Positions 25,450-34,081 of a stretch of 44,925 bases of DNA are shown here, piece by piece (within the stretch, counting starts at the first letter, position 1; each line of letters begins with the position of its first letter). Source of the stretch: Hyphomicrobiales bacterium (GTDB lineage: Bacteria > Pseudomonadota > Alphaproteobacteria > Rhizobiales > Beijerinckiaceae); NCBI GenBank assembly GCA_028869185.1, contig JAGWTA010000020.1, positions 1 through 44,925 of the forward strand. The letters run 5' to 3'. A program made the position numbers and the translations under genes. The notes under the pieces were generated by a model, which was not told the DNA's origin, did not search any database, and saw only the letters and a list, made by a program, of their open reading frames with translations.

Positions 25450-26886
25450 ATGACCGCCCCCGTCGTCACCCGCTTCGCCCCCTCGCCCACCGGTTTCCTG
25501 CACATCGGCGGCGCCCGCACCGCGCTGTTCTCTTGGCTTTACGCACGTCGCCACGGCGGCAAGATGCTCCTTCGCATCGAGGACACGGATCGCGAGCGTT
25601 CGACGCAGGCGGCCATTGACGCCATTCTGGACGGGCTCGACTGGCTCGGCCTTTCGGGCGACGGCGCGCCGCTCTACCAGTTCGCGCGCGCCTCCCGCCA
25701 TCGCGAAGTCGCCGAGCAATTGCTGGCGCAAGGTAAGGCCTATCATTGCTACGCAACGCCCGAAGAATTGACTGCGATGCGCGAACAGGCGCGCAAGGAA
25801 GGCCGCCCACCCCGTTATGACGGACGCTGGCGCAACGCCACGGTCGACGAGATCGCGCAGGCCCGGGCGAAAGGCCTGAAGCCTGTCGTGCGCCTGAAAG
25901 CGCCTGACGAGGGCGAAACCGTCGTCGACGACGCCGTGCAGGGTCGCGTCGTTTTCCCCAACAAGGATCTGGACGATCTCGTCCTGCTGCGCTCGGACGG
26001 CACGCCCACCTACATGCTCGCCGTCGTTGTCGACGATCACGACATGGGCGTGACGCAGATCATCCGCGGCGACGACCATCTGACCAACGCTGCGCGCCAG
26101 ACGCATATTTATCAGGCGCTGGGCTGGGACGTTCCGCATATGGCGCATATTCCGCTCATTCATGGCCCCGATGGCGCCAAACTGTCCAAACGCCACGGCG
26201 CTCAGGGTGTCGAGGAATATCGCGCCATGGGTTATCTGCCCGAAGCCCTGCGCAATTATCTCGTGCGTCTTGGCTGGAGCCAGGGCGATCGCGAGTTTTT
26301 CACGACCGAAGAAATGATCGAGGCTTTCGATCTGGGACAGGTGCACCGTTCGCCCGCCCGTTTCGATTTCGCCAAACTCGAGAACATGAACGGTCATTAC
26401 ATGCGCGCGATGGATGACGACGCATTGACGGAGCGCCTCATCGCGACCCTGCCCTATCTGCCGGGCGGCAAGGCCGTGCAGGCGCAACTGAACGAGGAAA
26501 AGCGCGCGCAATTGCGCGCCGCCATGCCCGGCCTGAAGCAACGCGCCAAGACGCTCGTCGAACTCCTGGCCAGCGCCGATTACCTGTTCGCGCAGCGCCC
26601 GCTGCCGATGGAGCCGAAAGCCGCCGAACTCATCGCCAGGGGCAAGGCGCATCTGCCAGCGTTGCGCGCGCGTCTTGCAGCGCTTGCAGACTGGAGCGTG
26701 ACGTCCACTGAGGCCGCTGTTCGCGCCCAGGCCGAGGAAAGCGGCGCGAAACTCGGCGATCTCGCACAACCGTTGCGCGCAGCTCTCACCGGCAAGACCA
26801 CTTCGCCGCCGATCTTCGACGTGCTCGGCGTTCTTGGCCGCACCGAAAGTCTCGCGCGCATCGACGATGCGATCGGAGCGGCCTGA
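25450..26886 (+). CDS. gltX: Glutamyl-tRNA synthetase
   Basis: This 478-residue class I synthetase charges tRNA-Glu. In Alphaproteobacteria the enzyme often also mischarges tRNA-Gln for later amidation. The HIGH-type motif is [13 protein letters not shown] (12-24), and KLSKRHG at 244-250 is the KMSKS equivalent. [12 protein letters not shown] and [11 protein letters not shown] are further catalytic-core landmarks. The C-terminal anticodon-binding helical domain runs from about 330. Two ATGs compete: the one at 25450 has GGAA nine bases upstream, while that at 25441 has it directly adjacent, so 25450 was chosen (three residues difference). It converges with the MFS gene, leaving 3 nt. Confidence 0.97.
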   Translation: MTAPVVTRFAPSPTGFLHIGGARTALFSWLYARRHGGKMLLRIEDTDRERSTQAAIDAILDGLDWLGLSGDGAPLYQFARASRHREVAEQLLAQGKAYHCYATPEELTAMREQARKEGRPPRYDGRWRNATVDEIAQARAKGLKPVVRLKAPDEGETVVDDAVQGRVVFPNKDLDDLVLLRSDGTPTYMLAVVVDDHDMGVTQIIRGDDHLTNAARQTHIYQALGWDVPHMAHIPLIHGPDGAKLSKRHGAQGVEEYRAMGYLPEALRNYLVRLGWSQGDREFFTTEEMIEAFDLGQVHRSPARFDFAKLENMNGHYMRAMDDDALTERLIATLPYLPGGKAVQAQLNEEKRAQLRAAMPGLKQRAKTLVELLASADYLFAQRPLPMEPKAAELIARGKAHLPALRARLAALADWSVTSTEAAVRAQAEESGAKLGDLAQPLRAALTGKTTSPPIFDVLGVLGRTESLARIDDAIGAA

Positions 26887-26889
26887 AGG

Positions 26890-28176
26890 TCAGGCCGCCG
26901 CTTGCGCTGCGGCGCGCGTTTCAACCGCGCGCCGGCTGTAGAGAAACAGCGTCGCCAGCAATCCGCAGACGGCAGCAAAGCTCATCCAGTAACCCGGCGC
27001 TGCTTTGTCGCCGGTTTGCTTGATGAGCCATGTCGAGATGGCGAGCGACGAACCGCCGAGCGTCGTCGCCAGACTATAGGCGAGCGAAAAACCGGCCGTG
27101 CGCACTTTTGCAGGCACGACTTCCGTCAGAGCCACGACCATTGCGCCGTTGTAACAGGCGTAGATGAAGGACAGCCAGAGTTCGACCGCAAGCATCTTGC
27201 CGAATGTCACGTCTTTCACGAGCCACGATAGCGCGGGATAAACAGTTGCGAGCGCCAGCAACGTGCAGAAGATCAGGATCGGCTTGCGTCCGATCCGATC
27301 CGACAGCGCGCCAGAAATCGGCAACCAGAAAAAATTCGAAAGACCGACCGCGCAGGTGACCAGCAACGCGTCGCTTTCTGCAAGCTTCAGCACGTTCTTG
27401 CCGAAGGACGGCGTATAGACCGTGATGAGATAGAAGGACACGGTCGTCATCATCACCATCGCCATGCCGCCGAGCACGATCTGCCAATTGGCCGCGAGCG
27501 TCTGAAAAATTTCGTTCGTCGTGGGATGATGCTGGCGCGCGGCGAATTCCTTTGTCTCCTGCAACGAACGGCGAATGAAGAAGATGAACGGAACGATGAG
27601 GCATCCGATGAAGAAGGGAATGCGCCAGCCCCAGGCCGCAATGTCGGCTGGAGCCATCGTCTTGGACAGCGTAAAGCCGATCAGCGCCGCGACGATGATG
27701 GCCACTTGCTGGCTTGCCGATTGCCAGCTCACGTAAAAGCCCTTGTGGCCCGGCGTCGCCATTTCCGACAGATAAACCGAAACGCCGCCGAGTTCGACGC
27801 CTGCCGAAAATCCCTGCAGCAGGCGCCCGATCAGCACCAGAAGCGGCGCCGCGACGCCGATCGTTGCATAGCCCGGAACGAAGGCGATGAGGATGGTGCC
27901 CATGGCCATGATCGACAGCGTGACGATGAGCCCTTTGCGCCGTCCGATGCGGTCGATGTAGGGGCCGAGCGTGAGGGCGCCGATCGGCCGCATGACGAAG
28001 CCGGCGGCAAACGTCAGGAATGTCGACATCATCGACACAAATTCGTTTTCTGCCGGGAAAAACGTCTTCGCAATATGCGAGGCGTAAATGCCGAACAGAA
28101 AGAAATCGAACATTTCAAGGAAATTGCCGCTTGTGACGCGCAGCACGGTTTTGATTTTTTCGGAACGGCTCTCCAT
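26890..28176 (-). CDS. MFS metabolite:H+ symporter, citrate/tricarballylate type (CitA/TcuC-like)
   Basis: This 428-residue major facilitator has 12 hydrophobic segments. The N-terminus [17 protein letters not shown] and the loop motif [17 protein letters not shown] match the metabolite:H+ symporter subgroup. [29 protein letters not shown] and [18 protein letters not shown] resemble enterobacterial citrate (CitA) and tricarballylate (TcuC) carriers over the whole length. Import of a tricarboxylate with protons is therefore likely, though aconitate or similar acids are possible. It lies 33 nt downstream of a ModA-like binding-protein gene on the same strand. A good AGGGG ribosome binding site precedes the ATG. 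The pair interrupts gltX-gltA, next to citrate synthase. Confidence 0.88.
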   Translation of the reverse strand: MESRSEKIKTVLRVTSGNFLEMFDFFLFGIYASHIAKTFFPAENEFVSMMSTFLTFAAGFVMRPIGALTLGPYIDRIGRRKGLIVTLSIMAMGTILIAFVPGYATIGVAAPLLVLIGRLLQGFSAGVELGGVSVYLSEMATPGHKGFYVSWQSASQQVAIIVAALIGFTLSKTMAPADIAAWGWRIPFFIGCLIVPFIFFIRRSLQETKEFAARQHHPTTNEIFQTLAANWQIVLGGMAMVMMTTVSFYLITVYTPSFGKNVLKLAESDALLVTCAVGLSNFFWLPISGALSDRIGRKPILIFCTLLALATVYPALSWLVKDVTFGKMLAVELWLSFIYACYNGAMVVALTEVVPAKVRTAGFSLAYSLATTLGGSSLAISTWLIKQTGDKAAPGYWMSFAAVCGLLATLFLYSRRAVETRAAAQAAA

Positions 28177-28209
28177 GGTCCCCTCGTATTTTTGTTTTTT
28201 TTGTAAGCG

Positions 28210-28980
28210 TTATTTGCCGCGCGGGTCGAGTCCGCTTTCGACGATGGCGGCGCGCGCGGCGGGCGAAGCCAGAAACTGGATGAAGGCTGTCGCCGCTTTG
28301 GGCGCCGCCGACCGGCTGCTGACTGCGGCGGAAAACGGCGTTATTTTCTGCACGGCTTCGGGGATGAGCCCGACAATCTCCGCGCCCTTGGAGGCTTTTA
28401 GTTCGCTCAGTTGCTGAAAGCCGATCTCGGCCTGGCCACGCCCAACCACATCGCCGACGCGCTCGGCGACAATCATCCGGCTCTTGGGCTGCAATTCGGC
28501 GGCGAGCCCCAGCCGCTGATACATTTCGCGCTCGATATAAACGCCGCTGGCGCTGTCGGAATAAGCGATGCTTTTGGCTTCGCGCAGCGCCTTTTTGAAA
28601 TTCTCGACCGTGCTGATATCGGGTTTGGCCGCGCCGGCCTTCACCGCCATCGCGATCCGGGAATCGGCGAGATCAACGCGCGTCGCGGCGATCACGACGC
28701 GGTCAGCCGCAAGCGCGTCCAGCGCCGAGCCAACCATAATGACGACATCGGCCGCTTCGCCACGACGCAGCCGTTCCGGAATAGCGGTCGGCGATGTTCC
28801 CATAGACGGCCCAAGCACGATCCGCACACTGTCGCCGAACTGGCGCGTATAAACAGGCGTCAGCGCTTCGAGCGCGGCGGTGAACCCTCCCGAACACATA
28901 ACGGTGATGGCCTCGGCCCGCGCCGGCGCCGTCGAGATCAGGAGCAGCAACGCCAGCAGTCTCAAGCCCAATTTCCGCAT
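28210..28980 (-). CDS. ModA-like periplasmic solute-binding protein paired with MFS symporter
   Basis: The 256-residue protein has a signal peptide (hydrophobic LLALLLLISTAPARA, cleavage after residue 22). The mature part has the type II periplasmic binding fold of the molybdate-binding family: VMCSGGFTAALEALTPVYTRQFG, GEAADVVIMVGSALD and ATAFIQFLASPAARAAI near the end. The usual ModA ligand segment is altered (GPSMGTSPTAIPERL), so molybdate or tungstate binding is doubtful. No modB or modC is nearby. It is instead followed, 33 nt on, by a citrate-type MFS carrier, suggesting it may capture or sense an organic acid; that is inference. The start at 28980 has GGGGAGG upstream; the longer frame is a shadow of gltA. 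Confidence 0.85.
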   Translation of the reverse strand: MRKLGLRLLALLLLISTAPARAEAITVMCSGGFTAALEALTPVYTRQFGDSVRIVLGPSMGTSPTAIPERLRRGEAADVVIMVGSALDALAADRVVIAATRVDLADSRIAMAVKAGAAKPDISTVENFKKALREAKSIAYSDSASGVYIEREMYQRLGLAAELQPKSRMIVAERVGDVVGRGQAEIGFQQLSELKASKGAEIVGLIPEAVQKITPFSAAVSSRSAAPKAATAFIQFLASPAARAAIVESGLDPRGK

Positions 28981-29208
28981 CCTCGCGCCTCCCCGCCCGC
29001 AGCTCTTGCGGCGGCGATGCCCGAAAAATTTAGCCGCAAAAGCCGCGCGCGACAAACCCCGCCTCACCTTAAAGTCGAGCCGCCGGGTCGCTTGAACGAA
29101 AAACGTGGATAAGGTAGCTAGTGCAATGCACAAATGGCTGGTCGAGCGCCCCGTCCGATTTCGTCGGAAACGGCTCGCAAAGGCCCAAACGCTTGCGAGG
29201 AAAAACTC

Positions 29209-30498
29209 ATGACGGCGAGCTCCGGCACGATCAAAGTAGGCGACAAAACGGTCGATTTGCCCGTCAAGACGGGAACCATCGGCCCCGACGTTCTGGATAT
29301 CGGTGCCCTCTACGGCAAGACGGGCATGTTCACCTACGATCCGGGCTTCACGTCGACGGCGGCTTGTGAATCCCAGATCACCTATATCGACGGCGACGAA
29401 GGCGTTCTGCTTTATCGCGGTTACCCGATCGAACAGCTCGCCGAGCACGGCGACTTCCTCGAAACCTGCTACCTGCTGCTTTACGGCGAATTGCCGACGG
29501 GCGCGCAAAAGGCCGATTTCGACTACCGCATCACGCGCCACACAATGATCCATGAGCAGATGGTGCGCTTCTTCCAGGGCTTCCGTCGCGATGCGCATCC
29601 GATGGCGGTCATGGTTGGCTGCGTCGGCGCGCTCTCGGCCTTCTATCACGACTCCACAGACATCTCCGATCCCAACCAGCGCATGGTCGCCTCCATGCGC
29701 ATGATCGCCAAAATGCCGACGCTGGCCGCCATGGCCTACAAATACAACGTCGGTCAGCCGTTCATGTATCCGCGCAACGATCTCGACTACTCGTCGAACT
29801 TCCTGCGCATGTGCTTTGGCGTGCCTGCCGAAGAATACAAGGTCAGCCCTGTGCTCGCGCGTGCGCTCGACCGCATCTTCATCCTGCACGCCGACCACGA
29901 GCAGAACGCATCGACATCGACCGTGCGTCTGGCCGGCTCCTCGGGCGCCAATCCCTTCGCCTGCATCGCAGCCGGCATCGCGTGCCTCTGGGGCCCCGCG
30001 CACGGCGGCGCCAATGAAGCGGCGCTCAAGATGCTGTCGGAAATCGGCTCGGTCGAGAACATTCCGAAATTCGTCGCCAAGGCGAAAGACAAGAACGATC
30101 CCTTCCGCCTGATGGGCTTCGGTCACCGCGTTTACAAGAACTACGATCCGCGCGCGAAGATCATGCAGAAGACCGCGCATGAAGTGCTGAACGAACTTGG
30201 CATCAAGGACGATCCGCTGCTCGACGTTGCGGTCGAGCTCGAGCGCATCGCGCTGCATGACGAATATTTCATCGAGAAGAAGCTGTATCCGAATATCGAT
30301 TTTTATTCGGGCATCACGCTGAAGGCGATGGGCTTCCCGGTGTCGATGTTCACGGTGCTCTTCGCACTCGCGCGCACCGTCGGCTGGATCGCGCAATGGA
30401 GCGAGATGATCAAGGATCCGCACCAGAAGATCGGCCGTCCGCGCCAGCTCTATACCGGCGCGCCGCGCCGCGACTACGTGCCGGTGAGCAAGCGCTGA
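29209..30498 (+). CDS. gltA: Citrate synthase
   Basis: The 429-residue enzyme condenses acetyl-CoA and oxaloacetate to citrate, entry to the TCA cycle. Catalytic residues are present: His265 in [11 protein letters not shown], His306 in [14 protein letters not shown], and Asp364 in NIDFYSG. The N-terminal beta-rich segment and length match the hexameric, NADH-sensitive Gram-negative type. The start at 29209 has GAGG eight bases upstream; the frame is open further upstream but that part lacks family similarity. The 228 bp before it hold no gene; they must contain promoters for this gene and for the divergent ModA-like gene, though no clear hexamers are seen. A strong hairpin terminator follows at 30531. 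Confidence 0.98.
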   Translation: MTASSGTIKVGDKTVDLPVKTGTIGPDVLDIGALYGKTGMFTYDPGFTSTAACESQITYIDGDEGVLLYRGYPIEQLAEHGDFLETCYLLLYGELPTGAQKADFDYRITRHTMIHEQMVRFFQGFRRDAHPMAVMVGCVGALSAFYHDSTDISDPNQRMVASMRMIAKMPTLAAMAYKYNVGQPFMYPRNDLDYSSNFLRMCFGVPAEEYKVSPVLARALDRIFILHADHEQNASTSTVRLAGSSGANPFACIAAGIACLWGPAHGGANEAALKMLSEIGSVENIPKFVAKAKDKNDPFRLMGFGHRVYKNYDPRAKIMQKTAHEVLNELGIKDDPLLDVAVELERIALHDEYFIEKKLYPNIDFYSGITLKAMGFPVSMFTVLFALARTVGWIAQWSEMIKDPHQKIGRPRQLYTGAPRRDYVPVSKR

Positions 30499-30530
30499 AC
30501 AAAAGACAGCGCATCGCACGCTCAAAAACA

Positions 30531-30565
30531 AACCGCGCATCTTCGGATGCGCGGTTTTTTTTATT
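30531..30565. terminator. Bidirectional intrinsic terminator between gltA and lpxB
   Basis: AACCGCGCATC (30531-30541) pairs perfectly with GATGCGCGGTT (30546-30556) around a TTCG tetraloop, followed on the plus strand by eight further or overlapping T residues. On the minus strand the same stem is followed by TTTGTTTTT. It ends gltA and, read the other way, lpxB, whose stop codon (30561-30563) lies inside the T-run. Confidence 0.92.
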
Positions 30566-31697
30566 CCAGAAGTTCGCAAATCGCGCGCGCGGCGGCCTCG
30601 CTCGGAGCGCCTTGCGCTGGCGTCAGCAATTGCGGCAAGCCCGCGAAAGCCTGCGTCTGCGCTGAGCGCGCATCATCCGTCAGCAAAAGCGCGCCCAGCG
30701 CGCGCGCCAGAGCCTGCGCTCGACACTCTTCCTGCAGGAATTCCGGCGCTGCATTTTGGCCGACGATCAGATTGGGAAGGATGATCGAGGGCGTTGCGAT
30801 CACGCGCCGCGCTATAAAGGCTTCGATCGGCGCGACGCGGTAGGCCGCGACGAAAGGCGTCTGCGCCAGCGCCAGCTCCAGCGTCGCCGTGCCGGAGGCC
30901 GCAAGCGCTGCGCGCGCAACGCGAAACGCCGCAAATTTTTCCGCCTCGTCCGTGACGATATGCGGCTTGACCGGCCAGTCAGCGACTGCGGCGCGCAGCA
31001 GGCTTTCGGCGGCAGGCGGCGTCGGCGCGATCACATGGATCGGCGTTGCGCGCGCAACGGCGCCAAGCGCTTCGCCGAAGACAGGCGCAAGGCGCAAAAT
31101 TTCCGAACGCCGCGAACCAGGCATCGCCAAAACCGTGAACGGCTTTTGAGCGCGACGATGACGCTCCTCCTCATTCGGCCGCAACACGTCGAGCTGCTCG
31201 ACCAGCGGATGCCCGACGAAAACGCAAGGCGGTCCACCGAGCCGTTGATGCGCGGCGGGCTCGAACGGAAACAGCGCCAGCACGCGATCGACATAAGCGC
31301 GCATGCGCGCCGCCCTGCCCGGCCGCCAAGCCCAGACCGTCGGGCTGACATAATCGACGATGGGGATGGACGGCGCCGCCGCACGCACACGGCGCGCGAC
31401 GCGATGGGTGAAATCCGGCGCATCGATCAACACAAGCGCATCGGGCCGCGTTGCAATCGCGGCATGAGCGGTTTCTTCGAGCCGCGCGCGCAAGCTGCGC
31501 ACACGCGCGAGCACATCGAGAAAGCCGTTCGCGGTAATCTCTTCCAGCGGGAATAAACTGCGCAGGCCAGCGCGCCCCATCGCCGGCCCGCCAACGCCGA
31601 AAAACGCCACATCGCCCCGCAGCGCGCGCAGCGCATCCATCAGCCGCGCGCCCAGCGCATCGCCCGATGGTTCGCCCGCGACCAGAAAAATCTTCAT
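30561..31697 (-). CDS. lpxB: Lipid-A-disaccharide synthase
   Basis: The 378-residue GT19 enzyme condenses UDP-diacylglucosamine with lipid X to form lipid A disaccharide phosphate at the inner membrane. It opens with FLVAGEPSGDALGARLM. IDAPDFTHRVARRVR, YVSPTVWAWRPGRA, FPFEPAAH, LAMPGSRRSEI and SGTATLELALAQTPFVAAYRV are all conserved. The start ATG overlaps the lpxA stop (ATGA). In most Hyphomicrobiales lpxI, encoding the UDP-diacylglucosamine pyrophosphatase that makes lipid X, lies between lpxA and lpxB; here there is none. The message ends in the hairpin shared with gltA. Confidence 0.97.
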   Translation of the reverse strand: MKIFLVAGEPSGDALGARLMDALRALRGDVAFFGVGGPAMGRAGLRSLFPLEEITANGFLDVLARVRSLRARLEETAHAAIATRPDALVLIDAPDFTHRVARRVRAAAPSIPIVDYVSPTVWAWRPGRAARMRAYVDRVLALFPFEPAAHQRLGGPPCVFVGHPLVEQLDVLRPNEEERHRRAQKPFTVLAMPGSRRSEILRLAPVFGEALGAVARATPIHVIAPTPPAAESLLRAAVADWPVKPHIVTDEAEKFAAFRVARAALAASGTATLELALAQTPFVAAYRVAPIEAFIARRVIATPSIILPNLIVGQNAAPEFLQEECRAQALARALGALLLTDDARSAQTQAFAGLPQLLTPAQGAPSEAAARAICELLE

Positions 31698-32497
31698 GCT
31701 TCACGCATCGCGCCGGGCCGGCACAGCGGCCGCTCGCCGGCGCCGCGCACGAAGGCGGCCATTGCGCGCGCGTGCCCGTCGCCGCCCGCCGCATCATCCG
31801 CACGGCTCAGCTTGTCGGCGAAGGGCGCATCCGTTTCAAACAGTTCCGCATAGACGCGCCGCAGCGCCTCGATGGTTTCGCGCGAAAATCCGCGTCGCCG
31901 CAAACCGACGAGATTGAGACCGGCAAGGCGCGCGCGGTTGCCGAGCGCAACGCAATAAGGCGCAACATCGCATTCAACGCCGGACATGCCGCCGACAAAG
32001 GCATGCGCGCCGATGCGCGCGAACTGAATGACGCCGGCGCCACCGCCAAGAATGGCGTGATCGCCAATCGAAACATGCCCCGCGAGCATGACATTGTTGG
32101 ACAAAACAACATGGTCGCCCAGCCGGCAATCATGCGCGACATGCGCCTGCGCAAGCAGCACGCAATGATCGCCGATACGCGTTGTCCCACCCCCGGCCGC
32201 CGTGCCGGGATTGATCGTTACGCCTTCGCGCACGATACAATCGGCGCCGATGGCGAGCGCATTGTCCTCGCCGCGATATTTCAGATCTTGCGGCGCATGG
32301 CCGATGGAGGCGAAGGGATAAATTTGCGTCCGCGCGCCGATGCTCGTGCGGCCGGTGACAACGACATGCGAATGCAGGACGCAATCATCGCCCAGCGCGA
32401 CAGCGCCGTCCACGAGACAAAAAGGACCGATGCTGACGCGCGCGCCCAGTTTCGCGTCCGGCGAAACCACGCTCGATGGATGAACGCCCGCGCGCAC
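31694..32497 (-). CDS. lpxA: UDP-N-acetylglucosamine O-acyltransferase, with altered active-site residue
   Basis: The 267-residue left-handed beta-helix trimer enzyme starts lipid A synthesis by transferring a 3-hydroxyacyl chain from ACP to UDP-GlcNAc. Hexapeptide repeats fill residues 1-185, and FASIGHAPQDLKYRGE and AHVAHDCRLG are diagnostic. Numbering runs three behind E. coli. Lys73, His119, catalytic His122, His141 and Arg201 correspond to E. coli Lys76, His122, His125, His144 and Arg204. The equivalent of His160 is Ile157 (GVIQF instead of AVHQF), codon ATT at 32027-32029. Translation begins at GTG 6 nt after fabZ, with a poor ribosome binding site; the three-residue offset from E. coli supports it. 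Activity is probable but may be changed. Confidence 0.95.
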   Translation of the reverse strand: MRAGVHPSSVVSPDAKLGARVSIGPFCLVDGAVALGDDCVLHSHVVVTGRTSIGARTQIYPFASIGHAPQDLKYRGEDNALAIGADCIVREGVTINPGTAAGGGTTRIGDHCVLLAQAHVAHDCRLGDHVVLSNNVMLAGHVSIGDHAILGGGAGVIQFARIGAHAFVGGMSGVECDVAPYCVALGNRARLAGLNLVGLRRRGFSRETIEALRRVYAELFETDAPFADKLSRADDAAGGDGHARAMAAFVRGAGERPLCRPGAMREA

Positions 32498-32503
32498 GAG
32501 CCG

Positions 32504-32959
32504 TTACGCGGACGGCGCGAGCATCGCGCTGATTTCCGCTTCGCAGACGAGCTGCCCGTCGACCATCGCGCGGCCGGAGAACCAGAACATGTTGCGGCGC
32601 TGGTTTGTGCGCTGCATATGATATTCGAGCCGGTCGCCCGGCGTCACCGGCTTGCGGAACTTCGCCTTGTCGATCGTCATGAAATAGACGAGGTCGGGCT
32701 TGGCGCTTTTGGCGGCCAGAATGCACATGGCGCCCGCCGTCTGCGCCATGCCTTCGATGATGAGCACGCCCGGCATCACAGGCCTTTCCGGGAAGTGTCC
32801 CTGGAAATGCGGCTCGTTCATCGTGACGTTCTTGATGCCGACGCAGGATTCATCGCCCTTCACATTGACGATGCGATCGACGAGCATGAACGGATAGCGA
32901 TGCGGTAAAGCCGCCAGCAGCTTCTGGATGTCATAGGCTTCAAGCGTAGTTTCTGTCAC
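32504..32959 (-). CDS. fabZ: 3-hydroxyacyl-ACP dehydratase
   Basis: The 151-residue hot-dog-fold enzyme dehydrates 3-hydroxyacyl-ACP in fatty acid elongation, competing with LpxA for the same acyl pool. The active site is complete: His55 in [14 protein letters not shown] and Glu69 in [24 protein letters not shown] near 18-30 is the family opening. It starts at a GTG overlapping the lpxD stop as GTGA, so its translation is coupled to lpxD. The gene order lpxD-fabZ-lpxA-lpxB is conserved in Proteobacteria and balances membrane lipid and LPS synthesis. Confidence 0.97.
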   Translation of the reverse strand: MTETTLEAYDIQKLLAALPHRYPFMLVDRIVNVKGDESCVGIKNVTMNEPHFQGHFPERPVMPGVLIIEGMAQTAGAMCILAAKSAKPDLVYFMTIDKAKFRKPVTPGDRLEYHMQRTNQRRNMFWFSGRAMVDGQLVCEAEISAMLAPSA

Positions 32960-33993
32960 CGATCGCGCTCCCGTTTGGCCGCGCGCCGGTCGCGCGCCGC
33001 TGCCTTGAGAAAATCTTTCATCGCCATGGCCGGCGCGCCGCCGACTGTTTCGCCCGCCGCCACATCGCGCATCACGCCCGCTTGCGCTGCAATGCGCGCG
33101 CCACGCCCGATGCGCAAATGCCCCGCAATTCCCGCCTGCCCGCCGATGGCGACGAAATCGCCGATCTCGGCCGAGCCCGCGACGCCGACCTGCGCGACAA
33201 TCACGCAATGCCGTCCGATGATCGCGTTGTGGCCGATCTGCACGAGATTGTCGATCTTGGTCCCTTCGCCGATCATTGTATCGCGCGCAGAACCACGGTC
33301 GATTGTCGCATTGGCGCCAATCTCGACGTCGTCCTGAATGACGACGCGGCCCATTTGCGCGACCTTCGCATGGCCGCGCGGGCCGAGTGCGAAACCGAAC
33401 CCATCCTGCCCGACGCGCACGCCCGGATGCAGGATCACGCGGTCGCCGATCAAGGCGTGCAACACGCTGGCGCCGGCGCCGATCGTGCAGTCGCGCCCGA
33501 TGCGCACGCCAGCGCCGATCACTGCATTGGGGCCGATCAGCGTGCCAGCGCCGATCTCGGCGCCCGCGCCGACAACCGCGCCTGCATCGAGCCGCACGCC
33601 CGTTTCGATCGTCGCCGAGGGATGCGCATAGGCCGTCGGCGCATGGTCCTCCTCGCTGAGCGGCGCCGCGCGCAGGCTGTCGGGACACAGCGTCGCCGCA
33701 AGGCGGGCGAAGGCGCGGTAGGGATCCTCCACCACAAGCGCAGCAGCGCCCGGCGCCAGGCGCAGCGCATCGCGCGCGCGCAAGAGGCAGGCGCCTGCGC
33801 GCGTGTGCGCCAGCGCGGCGGCGTAACGGGGGTTGTCGTAATAGGCGATGTCGCGCGGCCCGGCCGTCTCGAGCGGCGCGAAGCCCTCCAGCACGAGGTC
33901 CGGCGCTCCGTTCCGCACGGCGGCGCCGGCAAGGCGCGCCGCCTCGCTGAGGCTGAGCCTTATGGCGGGAGAAAAGAAAAACGGTTCGCTCAT
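32956..33993 (-). CDS. lpxD: UDP-3-O-(3-hydroxymyristoyl)glucosamine N-acyltransferase
   Basis: The 345-residue trimeric enzyme adds the N-linked hydroxyacyl chain in the third step of lipid A synthesis. The N-terminal uridine-binding domain (about 1-115) includes [14 protein letters not shown]. The hexapeptide left-handed helix (about 120-315) includes [30 protein letters not shown] and [15 protein letters not shown] with catalytic His255. A C-terminal helix rich in Arg and Lys ends the chain. The start at 33993 follows the 88-nt gap after bamA that holds a hairpin terminator, so lpxD may need its own promoter or terminator read-through. Its stop overlaps the fabZ start. Confidence 0.97.
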   Translation of the reverse strand: MSEPFFFSPAIRLSLSEAARLAGAAVRNGAPDLVLEGFAPLETAGPRDIAYYDNPRYAAALAHTRAGACLLRARDALRLAPGAAALVVEDPYRAFARLAATLCPDSLRAAPLSEEDHAPTAYAHPSATIETGVRLDAGAVVGAGAEIGAGTLIGPNAVIGAGVRIGRDCTIGAGASVLHALIGDRVILHPGVRVGQDGFGFALGPRGHAKVAQMGRVVIQDDVEIGANATIDRGSARDTMIGEGTKIDNLVQIGHNAIIGRHCVIVAQVGVAGSAEIGDFVAIGGQAGIAGHLRIGRGARIAAQAGVMRDVAAGETVGGAPAMAMKDFLKAAARDRRAAKRERDR

Positions 33994-34034
33994 CTCGGAT
34001 CGCACGGCGCATAAAGCAAAAATACGGGCGCGCC

Positions 34035-34066
34035 AAATAAAAACGGCTCCCGAAGGAGCCGTTTTT
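34035..34066 (-). terminator. Intrinsic terminator after bamA
   Basis: On the minus strand AACGGCTCC pairs with GGAGCCGTT around TTCG (stem arms 34039-34050 and 34055-34066), followed by a T-rich tract (TTTTTATTT). It lies 16 nt past the bamA stop and 42 nt before lpxD, so it should cut or dampen transcription between outer-membrane assembly and lipid A genes. Confidence 0.85.
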
Positions 34067-34081
34067 GCAAAGCGGTTGGGA

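Noticed and set aside
29092-29120. TTGAAC-N17-TAGCTA as a gltA promoter
   Set aside because: The spacing fits but the -10 hexamer is a poor match, so it was not listed as a feature.
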